Assembly (NCBI GenBank): GCA_022749755.1
Contig: CM040448.1
Span: forward strand, 3,282,481-3,346,480
Direction: 5' to 3'
From: Azadirachta indica
Lineage: Eukaryota > Streptophyta > Magnoliopsida > Sapindales > Meliaceae
DNA: 64,000 nt
Positions 1-13,702 of this stretch are shown piece by piece. The translations under genes and the position numbers were made by a program. The stretch's first letter is position 1; every line of letters begins with the position of its first letter. Below the pieces are notes generated by a model. That model did no database searches. It saw only the letters and a list, made by a program, of their open reading frames with translations, and was not told the origin of the DNA.

Positions 1-700
1 TATTTACTTGGAATATTTTTTAAAAACAAGTTGAATCACAATACATCTATGCCATTTCAGTGGTGCTTTAGAATTCGAAAAGAGGTGAATTTCTAAACCA
101 CGATTGGCAGGACTAAAGCACCAAACACCTAAGAAACACAATGTTTTTGACAACAGAAATTACAATAATACTGCCCACTTGTTTTCAGCCCACAGCATGT
201 ATTCTGCTACGGCAAAACACCGAAAAGCTTGTCCAACAGCTACACCTAAACAGACCTGGAAAAATTGCATATCCGAGAATTTTACAACAATATGAGAACT
301 AAAAACTGGGAATGAGTCAAAACCTAGCAATACATATTCGATCAAGGATGCAAACTGATAATTCCCACTGCGTTACAAATGCATCCTTTCTCCTAAGTTT
401 TAGTAATTAAAATGCTCAAAACAAACAATCGACAATGACTTTTGGACATACAATGAACCAGAAATGGTAACAGATCTAAATTCAGGTGCTGTAGAAGATG
501 TTTACAATTTGCTCAAGCACAGCATAGCTGAACATATTTGGTAAATTAATCATGTGACAGCGTAAAGAATCTCTAAATTTTGCAGGCTAATACACCAACT
601 CTGATGATATGATTAAGAAACATGATTCCATATATAGTACAAAAGTCGCCTAGATTTGAATCAGTAAGGGTATGTTCCTTGCTATGCACTAATGTTGTAA
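1..700. other. 3' flank / probable 3' UTR of the KH-domain gene
   Basis: No credible coding sequence is visible on either strand; the short open frames have no recognisable features. The minus-strand KH gene stops at 701, so at least the right part of this stretch should be its 3' UTR. The rest is AT-rich and unassigned. Confidence 0.5.
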
Positions 701-3700
701 TTAATAGTAATTACTTGGCGGAGCCGGGATATTAGGATATACCCCGTGCTGTGAATTGATAGGATAGGAACTTTGCTGAGCACTTATGCTTTGGTATGGG
801 CTTTTCTGATCATTTATGTTATGATAGGGGCTTTGCTGTGAATTCAAGCTCTGATACGAGCTTTGCAGAGCACCAATATTCTGGAACGAGCTTTGTGGAG
901 CACCAATGTTCTGGTACAAGCTCTGTGGAGCACCCACGTCCTGGTACAAGCTCTGCGGAGTACCCATGTCTTGGTAGGGCACCGGTTGAGCATTCATGTT
1001 GTGTCCGGCAGAAGTCATGAAGGACTGATAGATACTATGCGCAGCAGTCAAATGCTCGGAAGATCTGCGGATATCAACAATGCACTCGGAACCACCAGAT
1101 TGAGGATCTTGAATCTTAACCCTTGTTCCAATAACCTAGAATACGAGAAAGCAATATTTAGCAATCCATCTGCAATTTTAACCTCTGAATATAACATATA
1201 ATTATGCATTTCTAAAAGAAGACCACATTTATGAAACCTCATAAATGAAATTTCATTTAGTCCAGCAACTCGAATGTAAATCCAGGAATATTAATTTCAC
1301 GTCTCATTCAGCTGCAAATCTCTAACTTCATGGGACCCAGATGCATCCTATTAGTTAAGTGACTAGATAAACACTAAGGATACCCCAACATATGAAGTAG
1401 ATATTTAATTACTAATGACCATTTTCTTGAGATCTCCCTCTCCAGAATAAGACCTGAACATTATCTGCAAGTGGGAACGTTGGAAAGAAAAGGGGGAGTG
1501 CAGTAGTGTCCTAGACACTTGGAAGTTCAGCCGTATTTATGTCAAATTTATTAGCTTCTATAAGAATTAAGGTAAACAAAATACCTCACCAACATTGGAC
1601 ATATTACTTCCCCTAGTTCCTGTAACAGAACTGACTGCATTGTTGGGAATCCTAACCTCCAAAGCACTATTCACATTTGGATACCTGAAATGTTTGTAAG
1701 ACATTAGACTCAATCAATGTATTTGAAAATGTTATTTAGAAAAACTAACAATAAATAAATAGTGACAGTACCCTGTAGCAGATGAAGGGGCGGGATAACT
1801 CCGGTGTTCATGGTCATATCCACCCTTCAGAAGAGCAGTAAAAATAATTTAGTTATCACTGCCTCACAATTTCTATTGTAATCTTATTGATCAGGCTAAT
1901 TGCTCAGGAGTTTAAACTTATCACCAGAAAACAACAATTAACCATCAGACATACAATACAACAACACGCTATTTTTTATTTTTATCTTTTTTTTTTAAGT
2001 TTGTTTGATAGAAAACAGAAATATAGCAATAATAACATATAATTGAAATAATCTATCTGAAGAGAGCCTTCAAGAGAATGAATCAGTTGAAAGCGGCACA
2101 TCATTTCCACATGCTGTTTGATTTATTATTATACTGAACCATGAGTAACAATCAAACAGAATGTAACAGGTAAATCATCAGCTACCATTCAATTAGAGTA
2201 ATCTAATATAAACCCAAAATGAAAAATGTGCACAGAACATGCCTCCACCAGAAATACGAAGTGCAACCTATCACCTAAATGAGTGACCCTAACAAACAAA
2301 ACAACTTCTTGTGTTGTGCCAAGCTGTTAATCCAGATTCAATTATGTTTTCATTACAAAATAAAAATGATTTATATCATAATAACGTGTTACAGTTACTG
2401 AAAACACAAAGTACATAACTGCATAATTAAGCTTGATTTTGTTAGTAATGACAGAAAGACAAATACTTGAAAGTAAAAGATGGGGGCAAAAATTTGAAAA
2501 TAAATACCCGGAGAGGTTCATATCTACAAGAAATGCCAGCTCGCACTGGAGCAGATGGTGGGGGTCCTCTGCCCTGTAAGCTTCCTGCACTGCCCAATCG
2601 TTGAACAGGCCCAACAGAAGCAGGTTCTGCTCCAACATTTGCATCCCTCAGGGTTCTCACCCTAAGTCTTGATGCAATCTCTGCCAAAGCATCTTTAGCA
2701 ACACCAAAATTTCCCGATATCTGAATGCCCAAAGAAGAGATTAGTTTCAATAATTGCAACTGTGAAGAACTGAACAAACTAAACAAGTACCAGTAGCATA
2801 TAGAAGTATCTATAGTATTTGCATTGTGCATCTATATCACCTGTACAAGCTCTTCATCCTCAGACGCACACTTAGGCTTATCATCTTTAGAGTAAACACG
2901 AATGTCTGCCTGGGTTCTCCTTCTCATCTCATTGATGACATGACCACCTTGGCCAAGAATGCAGCCTACCTTACTTGATGGAACAAGAAGTCTAGTAGTG
3001 ATTGTACCTTTCTCAGAAAATTCACTTGTTTTGTTTTGAAGCTGCAGAATTGCGTCGATGGTTTGTGATCTTGGGTTCCAAAGCCCCTGAAACAATATCC
3101 CTACAATGATCAAAAACTATATGAAGTAAAAGGTGGAGGTGTTTTAATGTCTATAAAGAAAAGAACAGGTATGGACCTCAAAAGCAGAGACACGAATTAC
3201 ACGTTCGTCAGATTCAGTTGATGCATCCTCCACATGGATACTAGCACCAGTCTCCTGCTGTAGCTGTTTTACACTGAAACCTCCCTTGCCAATCACTCCA
3301 CCAATTTTCCCAGCTGAGCACAAAATTTTCATAGAGAACTCAGCTGAAGCTTCTCTTTTTCCAGGAGGATCACCATTAAAGCCACCTGGTCCAAATCCAG
3401 AGGGCTGGTCGCCATAACCCCCCATCCATGGTGAGGGTGGCATACCATGGGAACTAGAATTCCGAGGGGTCCATGCTGAATTTCCTGAGAGACGCATCTT
3501 TGGCATAGGAGCAGCAGAAGGATGAAAACTTTGATCGCCATATGCCACAGGGAAGCTTGAAGGAGGTTTGTCTTTCCGTGGATTCTGATGCAATAGAGTG
3601 GACACTTCGTAGAGAGCCCTCTTCGCAACTTCTGGTTTTCCGGAAATCTGCAAAATACCTAAAACAATCACACTTGTAGGGAATTGTAAGATAAATGATG

Positions 3701-6700
3701 TTGCCCACAACAATTTTCACAAAATATACACATCATGAGCCAAACCATGAATTAAGAGAAATTATACTGAAAATAGAGAGCTATAATCTTAAAGAATATT
3801 GCATCAACAACACTCAATAAAAACAAGTTCATTTGAAACCAAGCGCTGTTTTTGGTGCAAACATAAATTTATACGTGACAATTCAGGAACAGCCAGGAAG
3901 CAACAAAAAGTTCAGAATCTCATCAGAAATTATTCAGAAGCGATAACAACAAGGGAGTCAAACGACTTCAAATACGAGGTTTTTACATAAACTTCTTTGA
4001 CCCTCAGATATCCTGGTGAATTTCTACTTGCAAGTGCACCAAATGAAGACATCAGTGAAAATATCAAAGCATGTTCAGACTAACAACTAGTCTCTACTAT
4101 AGCATCCAAAGCACTATTTAACAAAAAGAGCTTATGAAGTAGCAGGAGTTTTCCTTCAGAACACAAACTTCAGACTTGTCATTAGGTGTAAAACCATCAA
4201 TAAAATAATTGAACCACAAGTCAAAAGTCTAAGACAACTCAGATACCATCAAAGCCTTCAACTCCATGCATTTGGATTCAACCAACTTGAGCTCACCTAA
4301 AGAAATCTTGCAATCGGACCAATCTAATTGATCTGCATTGAATGGCATGGTCATGCTGGGATAATCCTTGTCAGTCGAGATTTGAAGACGATTCATGCAT
4401 TGTGTCATTTTAAAATGTTTCAACCAGTGAAGAAATTCAGAATATAAGAACATGAACTCCTACGGTGGAATCAAACACACACAGATGCAGCCAAAATAAT
4501 GAACTATAATACATACAATAAAGTATATTTAACATACTTTACAAAGATACTCAAACCTGGAAAATAACCTGCAAGCACATGGGCTGGGACACTTGACTAA
4601 CAGATAATATCATTCAGCCGGATGTACATATTATAAAACGAGCTTAAAATCATCTAAAACTTAATCAGGGTATATTTGTTTGGAAACCATGGTGAAAAAA
4701 TCAAGTCATGTTTCCAAATGACACAATGACACAGCATTGAAGGATCATGATAGAAAAAGGAGAATACACCAACAGAAACAGCACAGGAGATCAAATTTTG
4801 ATACGCACAAATGCTTCTCAAAAACTTGTTCACAAGTCTACTCCACTAGGTCATTCCTCTAGAGTCAATGTAGCCATGTAGTGAACAAGATCTATCCACC
4901 CACCTCTTCTGCATGGCCAATATCATCCTAGCATTGGCAGCCACCCCTAAGTCAAGATATGCTTGAATCTTCCAGGTGTCTCACGCTTGGACACAGATCT
5001 CTCTAACTCTAACTCACACCAGAAAGTTATTCCTTCAGAACCAATTTAGGTTCATTTTAACAGATCAATTCAGCTCTTTAGAAAGCAGACAATGATGTGC
5101 CTCTCTAAACAGGAACCTGCATCCTACTATGCTGATTCACAAGGTGGAACTCAAGTGAGAAATCCAACAAAGGTTTCAACTAGTAGAGACCATCAAGCCA
5201 CAGCCAAAGGTCCCATGAAGTTAGGAAAAGGTTTATTACCATAAATACTGAGCCCATTTCATTCTAACGCATTCATTGATATAAACACTATAAGATCACA
5301 TATCAGTATAACTTCATTGATCCAATCTATTCCTCTAGCAGTCCAGGAAATCTTATTTAATTTAGTTGTGTTTATATATAGCTGGGGAAAAATGCCTAAA
5401 CAATTATGTTTGCACTTTTGAAAATCAATGCCTAATGTTCTAGAAACCTTCCGAGTAATGTTTCGTAAAATACTAAAGTTCCTGCGCATACTTGGGCGCT
5501 AAGCATACTTATGTAAAAACAACCAGTGACTTTAAGAAAGCGAACTTCCTTCTCAATCCTATGTCAAACAATCAGGTCAAGCATAAACTTCTCCAAGGGA
5601 CTGCAGGAAGGAGCACTTAGTGCTCCTGTCTCAAATTATCAGGTACAGCATAGACAACAACGCAACTTAATGCTATTAAAGTCAATTTAGCATCAAGATT
5701 TCAGGGATAGAAATTACAGTCTATATCAAGACACATTTATCCAATTACTGACCACGGCAGCCACATCAATAGCAACTTGGTGATCCTTAAAAAATAATGA
5801 AATCTTATAATACAAAAGAAGTTTTGAAATAAACAGAAACAAGCCCTTTCTTTGCTGTCAGTGATCCCTGCAGTTACATTGAGATATAAACGAACCTAAG
5901 CCTCAAAAAAACCACAACTGTTCACAATCTAAATCCACAAAAGACGGCTTAGGAATTAGAAATGGTGAAACAAAAATGATTAATGTGCAACAAAACCAAG
6001 TTCACAGGAAACACAGAAGGTAGCCAGCAGATCCCACAGAAATGTTGCTTGTGGCTAGGCAACCCAGCTCCCAACTAATAGAAATTGAAAATCAAGATAC
6101 TTCAAGGCCAAAATACTCTAATAGTTATCTCATGCAATCAACATTAGGATAGCTTATAAAAGCTTTCAGAAAGTAAGAAGAAAAAATACATACAAATAAA
6201 GTAACATTCTCAATGAGCATAGACTTAAAAACCTCTAAGCTGGTCCATTAAGTAATGACTTTCCACTGAGCAAGAAGCAGCCCACATGCAAACTTCAGAA
6301 CTCATCAAACATTAAAAATACAAAAATTATCACATCAGCCTGACATCACTCATATATTGCCAATCTCCCAACCACAAGCCAAAATCTCAACTAAACGAAC
6401 CTGTAGAAGACTTGTATAATCTATAAGTAAACATTTCATCCCCACATGGAATGAAATAACTGTGTTTTCCTACACTGTCTATGTAATCTTATAATTTATG
6501 GCACATATAATAGTACAAATTTGGCCCCATTATAAGTTATTTTCTCTTTAAGCAGTGAATGGGCCAAGTCTTAATGTGCTTACAGGGAAAACTTTATGAA
6601 GAACAGCAAATTCTCACGTCAAAGGCATTCATGGCACTAAAACAAATGTAGATGGCAAACAGGAACTAGATATATTACCTGCACCAGTTCATCAGTGCTC

Positions 6701-7308
6701 ATAGCACAACGTGGAAGATGATCTGCAGGAAGCACACGTAAGTTTGCACCAGTCTCACTTCGCAATCTTTGAATAACATCTCCACGTTTTCCTAAAAGAC
6801 ATCCTACCATATTGTTTGGAACAAGCAGCCGTGCAGTGACAGTATTGTTTTCATTGTCATCGTCAGATGCCATTCCACCAAAAAGATCTTCCTCAATAAT
6901 TCTGTCATGAACTTTCAGAAGGGCATCCTGGGCAGCGCAGTGAGGCTCCATGGACTCCTTTTCAGTCTCACCAGCTGAATCTTCATCAGTATTTTTCCTA
7001 GAAATTTTTGTAGGAGAACTATATATAATAATTACTCTCTCCTCCGAACCAGGAACAGAATCAGCAACCGTGATCTTTGCCTGGGTCTCCTCCCTCAGGG
7101 CTTTGACTATGTTGCCACCCTTTCCAATAACACCACCAATTTTCCTAGAAGGGCAAAGTATGTGATATACAGTATCAGCAGGTTGAGAATTTCCCAAAGA
7201 TTGTTCATGGCTAGAATTGATCCACTTTCCTTTCTTGATGCTACCTCCTTTTCTCTTGAATTGGTTGTTCGGCCGTTTCTTGAAATAGTTCCTCTTATTT
7301 ACATCCAT
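701..7308 (-). CDS. KH domain RNA-binding protein (HEN4/RCF3-like, five KH domains)
   Basis: Seven coding exons: 6679-7308, 3177-3647, 2841-3086, 2508-2720, 1772-1824, 1585-1684 and 701-1135. They total 2148 bp, giving 715 aa. The N terminus is short and basic. KH1 (about residues 47-110) and KH2 (about 150-205) lie in exon 1, KH3 and KH4 in exons 2-3, and a degenerate KH5 across the last exons. The GxxG loops read GKGG, GKRG, GKGG, GQGG and GTRG, so all five keep the RNA-gripping loop. The C-terminal tail (about residues 625-715) is built of 10-residue Y/Q/S-rich repeats. Related plant proteins (HEN4, RCF3/HOS5, At4g18375 group) bind pre-mRNA and act in splicing, 3'-end choice or stress responses in the nucleus. 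The exact orthologue is not settled. The ATG at 7308 lies 7 nt inside an exon whose acceptor follows a TTTTGCAG tract. Confidence 0.9.
740..976 (-). repeat. 30-bp coding tandem repeat in the KH protein tail
   Basis: About eight degenerate copies of a 30-bp unit encode decapeptides of the type YQNIGAPQSS. The aromatic residue (Y, once F) recurs every ten positions. The first four copies are closest to each other and the last ones are diverged. Confidence 0.85.
3648..6678 (-). other. 3.0-kb intron of the KH gene
   Basis: This intron separates the KH1-KH2 exon from the KH3 exon. Its borders (donor GTAATA at 6678, acceptor TTTTGCAG at 3648) keep the frame exactly. I see no gene or clear transposon inside; it is moderately AT-rich single-copy-looking DNA. 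Confidence 0.7.
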
Positions 7309-9198
7309 AATATCTGCAAAAACAATAAATTTATGGAATCGCAACCTAAGAAATAATAATACCCAGATAAACAAAATGCAATGAATACAGAATTACACAC
7401 AATCATACCATTTTAGAGCGACCTTTCTCTTCTTAATACATGCATACAATGCAAGTTCATTGACATTAAGGCTTATTCAATATAGTAGAATAAAAGCCCA
7501 AAGAATAAGGTACATGATTAGATAAGAAACAAAGGAAAGTCTTAATGAATGGCAAACATTCATTTCTATCTGTGCACTCAGTTATTCTAAATTAAATATC
7601 AAACTTGACTTTCAAAAGAATAAGATTGTTGCTTATTTTGATATTGAGGTTATATTTTTGCTTCAAACTAAACAGATCAACACCATCAATATGAGGCTCA
7701 AGATTTTTCTATTTCTTTTCCCTTTTCCTTTTTTGGGTACTAAGCCAACTGGTTTACAATGGCAAAAAGACATACAAACACATTTGCATCTTTAAGATGA
7801 CGTCTAATTATTTACTCTATGGAAATTGTATCAGAAAAAGCCAAAAAAAAAAAAATAGTGAAGTGCACACCAAGTGGGCACAAGCATGGAATGATTATTG
7901 AGTGCTTTTTTTCAGGTAGGTTACCCGTATTAGTAACATTTATTCATTGAGTCCCATTCTAAATAGGTCTAATCATCAAAAGGCAGACCCACCCTTACAT
8001 CATGCAAAATAATCTGCACTTAAGAACTTAATAAGCACTGCAATGTTTATATTCCCAGTTCAAGCATACCAAACCTGCACTGAAGACAATAATAGGACGA
8101 AAAAGAAAAACAATTTGAAGTTTTTAAGGAACTGGTAAGCAAAAGTATCACAAATCCAATCCCTATCACTTCCTAGCATCATCCAGGCATCTTTCCTCAA
8201 AATTTTTATTAAATCTCATGGAAAACCGACTACAGGTAACAAACATTTACATGTATGCAGCAAAACAGTAAATAAATATGCCAGAACAATATCACAACAT
8301 TGAAACCAGTACTCTCCTTGGCCAAGTGCAGCCAGCTGACTCTTGTGGAGCAAATTTTATCAAGTTCTAACACATAAGATTTTCATCTCTCCACATTCAT
8401 CATTTTAAATGGAAGATTAAGGTTAGCACTGATTAAAGAAACCACATGACTCACAAATTCCTACCCAGTTTAAAATAGTGGGGAACCCATTTTCTTTAAT
8501 AAAAGGATAGCACGTCCTTAAAGATTCTCTACATACAATCTAACAGAATATACCTGAGCATTTTGGACTAAGATAACTTACAGGGTATGCGTGAAGTTCA
8601 CACGTGGCACTGGCTCATCTCCAGGACTGGACAGAAACCAGATGCTAAAGTCGTGCTAGTATCCTATTCTTTGACGTATTAAACTTATGAATTTTAATGA
8701 GTTGACAAGTGAATTACATTAAGGGACCAACTTGAATATAGACTACAAGTTCAAAGGAAAACACCAAAACGACAATAGCTCCTACATAACAATCATCAAA
8801 GAAAAAACCCACAAACCCAATCAAAGGATTGACTACAATTCAACGATGAAAAAATCTCAATAACAAGTAACCCACTAAATTCTAGTTGCCCCCACTGTTC
8901 ACTGTTGCAAAACAAAGAAAAAGAACCTGAACTGCACAAAAGTGGAAACATGAATAAAAATCTTACCTTTAAAGTATCATTTGCAATCAAAACTACAATT
9001 AACCTATACAAAGCCTAAAACTTTGCATTTCAAAAAACTCCACTTCTACCCTTCCACAAGTAAAATTCAATCATTTTTCAAGAGAACCACAGAATTACAA
9101 AACAAGATTACAAATTTTGAGAAAAGTCAGCTAAAATACTAAAAACAAGAATAAAATAACAGTAACTAGGGTTTCTGAAAATGCCTGTCCTTACGTAC

Positions 9199-9345
9199 CT
9201 GACACAGAGAAATAGAATAGAGAATAAGTGAAAAGCAACGAAACTGATAGATAAAGTGGGTTTGGTTTGAAGAAGAGCGGAGCGAGAGAGATTGATAGGT
9301 GGTTAAAGAAACAGTAATTGCCGCTTGCTCGCGCTCTCCATTATG
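9199..9345 (-). other. 5' UTR exon of the KH-domain gene (3' edge seen, 5' edge approximate)
   Basis: A strong donor, CAG followed by GTACGTAA, ends an exon at 9199. The next usable acceptor on this strand is the one just upstream of the KH start codon at about 7315, so a 1.9-kb leader intron is inferred. A telo-box (AAACCCTAG, 9166-9174, minus strand) sits just inside this intron. It is a common element near the start of plant genes for RNA and translation machinery. The transcription start is a guess from where pyrimidine-rich leader sequence begins. Confidence 0.5.
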
Positions 9346-9646
9346 GGAGAGAGGCACACAAACGCACTGAGGTCTGGCGTTCCAATAGGGCTCCCAAATT
9401 TTGCCCTTTTTTTTTTCAGTTTTTTTGTTTTTCTTTTTTTTTATGGTTTGGTTCTACTAACAGCAACAACAGAAACTGGAACAGAGCTGGCCCGTGTCAA
9501 TTGTTTGGGCTTTACTTTACAATTTTCAGCTTATTACCGTTCTCGTGAGAGACCTCGTGGTGTACACTTAGTAATTGTGTAGCAACAAAATATATAATAT
9601 GGGCTTGACATAACGCAGGGATCTGGCTTAAAACAGCGCAAAGAAG

Positions 9647-9669
9647 CCACCAGGCCAGAGGCCTGGTGG
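9647..9669. repeat. Perfect GC-rich inverted repeat
   Basis: Arms CCACCAGGCC (9647-9656) and GGCCTGGTGG (9660-9669) flank a 3-nt loop. It stands out in AT-rich DNA upstream of the KH gene. Function unknown. Confidence 0.8.
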
Positions 9670-10443
9670 TTAGGAACTCAGGCCGACATTTTGTGTGGAC
9701 AAGAGTTTAAGCCCTATTAGTCCGTATTCCAACTGTCGTAATACGCGAGACTTTTTGAGATCCATCGGTTAGGAGTGTCGCCAGTTTGCACGTGTGAGTA
9801 CACTTTTTAGGATGCGCTATAAAACTGTACTCCTAATAGATTCTTGATTATAAATATACGACAATTTTGACTAAAATGAAATCAAGATTATCATTTTTTT
9901 TTTTCGGTGTGATCCTTTGTGTTTATCTAAAATACAAGTTTCTTCAAATTTCTAAATTATGAAAATTATTTTTTTTATTATTATTATTATTAGATTTAGA
10001 TAGTATACCTATAATAAAATTATTATAAACCCAATTTTACATATTAAAACAATAGTATCATATTATTATCACATATCTAATATTTTTATAAAAGTAAAAA
10101 AAAATTATAAAAAAAAAAAAAAAATAAAAATAAATAAAATATGTGACAATAATATAATACTATCACATTAATTTATATAAATAAAATTATAATTTTTAAG
10201 ATTAGTGTGAAAATAATAACCTTTTATTTTTATTTCCTAGCAGTTCAATTTGCAAATAAATATCGGATGATGTAGTGAGTGTAAAATGGAAATCCGAAAG
10301 TGACCCCTCAAATAATAAAACATAAGTAGGCAGCAAAGCAAGGAAACACTTCACCATTAGCAGAAGTGTAAGCCAATGTTAATCCCTCTATTTGGTTGTA
10401 AAATCGGATAATTTTGGATGCATACGACAGATATGACATGATA

Positions 10444-10482
10444 TATGATATGATATGATATGATATGATAAGATATGATAAG
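10444..10482. repeat. TGATA pentanucleotide microsatellite
   Basis: About six tandem TGATA units, the last ones interrupted. Confidence 0.85.
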
Positions 10483-12025
10483 GTGGCGGTATTTTTTGTT
10501 GATAATTTAAGGAAAGAAGGAAAAATGAAAGCAATAGAAAGACTACTAGCATTAGCCATTAGGGCACAAGTCCATATGGGGATAGCCAAAATGGAAGCAA
10601 TTATTCCGGTGTAGTGGAGGACACTTACTTCAACCCTATGCCTACGGTTGCCACTACTTTTTTATTTTTTCTTTTTTTTTAAAACAAGTACATTTACTGT
10701 ATTTTGCAGAGTTCAAATAAAGAGGGCGTCTGTCGGACCATCCAGACTAAGCCAAGGTAGCTTATAGTTCTCAGTACTTTTAATAAGAAAAGTACCGATG
10801 ATCTTATAAAATTATTGCTGAAGTTATTACCAAATTCTTCTCTTAAAAGTTTAGTATTTTATCAGTTATATAAAAAATTTAGAGAATATATCAAAAATTT
10901 TTCTTTAATTTTTAGTCAAATAATTCAAATGATATATTTATTAAAACATCTTTAATTTTTAAGTTTTATGTTAATTAATAAATTATAAAAATTATTTTAA
11001 TTCAAAATTTTAGTCTAATATTTTTATAATTTCAAAAATATTTTTAAAATTTTAATTTATAAAATAATAATTACACTCTTATACAATAATTATTATTTTA
11101 AAAAAAAATAATTAATAATATTATTTTTATTAATTATTTTTTAAATAATTATTTCGTCAATATATTATTAAAGTAATATTTTGATTAATATATTTTATAT
11201 AAATATTTTCTATTGTGTTTATATATAATTATTTAAAAGAGAGAATCTCTACTATTTTTATTTTTTGAGTTATTTTTTCCTCACTTTTTTTTAATTTTAA
11301 TTTTATTTTTTAATATTTTAAATATTTTTATTTTATTATTTTATAAATTAATTAAATTAAAAAATAAAATTAAAAAAAATTAAAAAATATTAAAATATTA
11401 AAAAATATCAGAGATAATAAAATATTTCCCTGAAAGAATAAAGAGTAATATACATTTTCTTTATTTAAAAAATTAACTATTAAACCTTTCAAAATTATAA
11501 ATTATAATATATTTATTTTATTTATATTTGAAATATGTATATATGTATTACTTAAACTATAATATAATCATAAATATTTTGATTAAATAAATATATAATT
11601 TAATGATAATTGACTAATTATTAAAAAATAAATTTAACATAATTTTTAAATTCTTTATCTAACTAATACAATTTCACACCTAAAAAGGAATTTGATAATA
11701 TTCTTCTGATATGTCCCATCACCACCGTCCAATAATCACTGCACAACTTTTCGAGTAAAATTTTAAAAGTTATGAAATATGATCGGAACACACTGTTTTC
11801 GGGCTTTACGTGATTCCCTCTGTTAATTTACCAACTCTATTTATGTGACCAACCACCATTTGTACACCTATTCATAAAAAGGTTAAAATAAAAGAAAAAA
11901 CGAAATTACAGAATTAACCACCAGGAAGAAAAAACAAAATAAAAGCTAACATCCACATCTCTCCGATGGAAATTCACAGAGCCGAAACTGAGCCGCCAAA
12001 ACTGTAACCATTTACGCTACGGCTT

Positions 12026-13024
12026 TCACTGCACTTGAGCTGGATAGTCGAGCCCCAGCTCCACCTTACACGTGTCGCCCTCCCACGTCCCATATGACTC
12101 TAGCTTCCTCTTCTTTACCGGCACCACGTGATTTGCGCGTGACGCCACCGGCTCGATGCCCAAAGTCAGTTCCAGTCCCAGACCAATCTCGCCACCACCA
12201 CAATCCTGAGCGACTCGCTCGTCCGGCTTGGCGTTAGATTCCGGCTCTGCTCGGAACAACAGCGAAGCCGCCTCAGCCGTCTCAACGGACACCATGCTTT
12301 CGCTGTCCTTACTCTCATTTTCGGCAATCGCCACCTCGGATTGGTGACTTAGCGAAGACTCGTGGCTCGTCGACCGGTTCATTTCTTCAGCATAACACTT
12401 CGCCTCCACGCACCGAACCGGTACATCCGCCGCCTTAACCTGCTCAGCTTTACTAGCTTTCGGCTTCACGACTCGCTTAACCCGGCATCTAGTTTTAACC
12501 CGGTCAACAGACGCTGCCGAGTTCTCATCTTTCGACACATGACGAATATCATACGCTTTCAGTGGCGGTCCCTGTCCGATCGCCGCCGCTTCCGAATTAA
12601 TCGGCGTGATAGGCTGACCTTTCAGCACAGCTTCCACGGCAGCTTGACAGAGTTGCCAGCTACCCGACCACAACAACCCAACCGAACCGTAAATCGGGTT
12701 CACTATTCTACCACAAGCCTCATACAACAAAGACCTGAAAATTGCTGCAACAAAACAAAAATACACAAACGTCAGTCACTCCCGATCTCTGCTTATCAAT
12801 CTGCTAAAACATTCCAACTTCTAATTAGACTAACCAGGACGGAGGTGTTCGGGGCCAGCGTTGATGAGGTTCATGAGTCCAGCACGGCCGTAAAACTTCG
12901 CCAAGAAGACAGTAGCGTTGGCCTGAGACTCAGGGCTTTTGATCCACTGTAAACAGGGTCGAATACTGCAGTTTTCGCTACAGCCTTTGCGGAGAACCCG
13001 ACACCCATTACAACTCATACGCAT
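12026..13024 (-). CDS. LBD41: LOB-domain transcription factor, class II (LBD40/41/42 type)
   Basis: Two exons, 12835-13024 and 12026-12744, total 909 bp and give 302 aa. The intron falls between RP and AIFR in the LOB domain, the usual place in this family. The N terminus carries the zinc-binding C block CX2CX6CX3C (Cys 5, 8, 15, 19). It is followed by the conserved stretch [15 protein letters not shown] and the [10 protein letters not shown] block typical of class II, which lack the full leucine zipper of class I. The C-terminal half is variable and ends in a conserved [12 protein letters not shown] motif. Class II LBDs are nuclear repressors tied to nitrogen, anthocyanin and low-oxygen responses; LBD41 is a core hypoxia gene in Arabidopsis. 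A TATA-like TTAAATA lies at 13163-13169, about 140 bp upstream of the ATG. LBD40 or LBD42 orthology is possible. Confidence 0.93.
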
Positions 13025-13162
13025 TTTGTCTTGTAATCGTCGAAGACCAAGAAGATGGACGGAAAGAGAGAGACTGTGTATTTTGTTTGGAGAAAATGGA
13101 GTGAGAATTAGAGGAGGAGGAAGAGGAGGTAGCCAGTGAATGCGAGAAGAGAAGGAAGTGGG

Positions 13163-13169
13163 TATTTAA
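13163..13169 (-). promoter_or_regulatory. Likely TATA box of the LBD gene
   Basis: TTAAATA on the minus strand about 140 bp upstream of the start codon, with no better candidate nearby. Confidence 0.45.
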
Positions 13170-13663
13170 GAGAAAAGGGCTGCTGGGTTTGTTCAGGTTA
13201 ACTCTGCGGACGCAGTTGTTTTTATCTCCAAAACACTGGTTTCCACATTCAAGGAGGTTAGGGCTTGAACCACTTTTAAGCGTATTATAAATATAATATT
13301 AATATGAGATTAGACTCTCCCACTTTGAACTGTGGCGCGTGCAGTTAACTCCCCACTGCTGGGTATTTGATTGCTGTACTTATTGGGGGCGTACTTCGTG
13401 TACTGTTACATTGCGTGACCAGAAAAAGTTACTGGAAACTCTTGTGTTCTGAAACCGATGAAACGAGTTTGGCATTTCTACTTACCCATTCACCCTCGCT
13501 ACCGCCCGTAAATTACACACTCAATCCTTTCCTTGCTTCTTGTTTTTCTTTTTTCTCTGTCCAAAATCCAATGAACATCGTACAAATTCAAAATATTGAA
13601 TATTATTTTTACGAAATCAATCTTAATATAATTTTTTTAAAAATTCAACTTAATAGTCGCTGA

Positions 13664-13702
13664 ATTGAATTTGAATTTGAATTTGAATTTGAATTTGAAT
13701 TT
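13664..13702. repeat. TTTGAA hexanucleotide microsatellite
   Basis: Six or so uninterrupted 6-bp units. Confidence 0.85.

Larger units (their letters stand above)
9350..12025. other. Spacer between KH gene and LBD gene
   Basis: No gene recognised. The first 500 bp are of mixed composition and should hold the KH gene promoter, plus a perfect GC-rich hairpin at 9647-9669. A TGATA microsatellite lies at about 10444-10470. From about 10800 to 11690 the sequence is extremely A/T-rich with long runs of A and T. Confidence 0.6.

Noticed and set aside
796..1201. Open frames on the plus strand with repeated EH/ST segments
   Set aside because: They are the antisense reading of the 30-bp coding repeat in the KH gene.
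12362..12952. 196-codon open frame on the plus strand
   Set aside because: It lies exactly antisense to the LBD exons, runs through the LBD intron, and has no recognisable domain; it is a shadow of the GC-rich LBD coding sequence.
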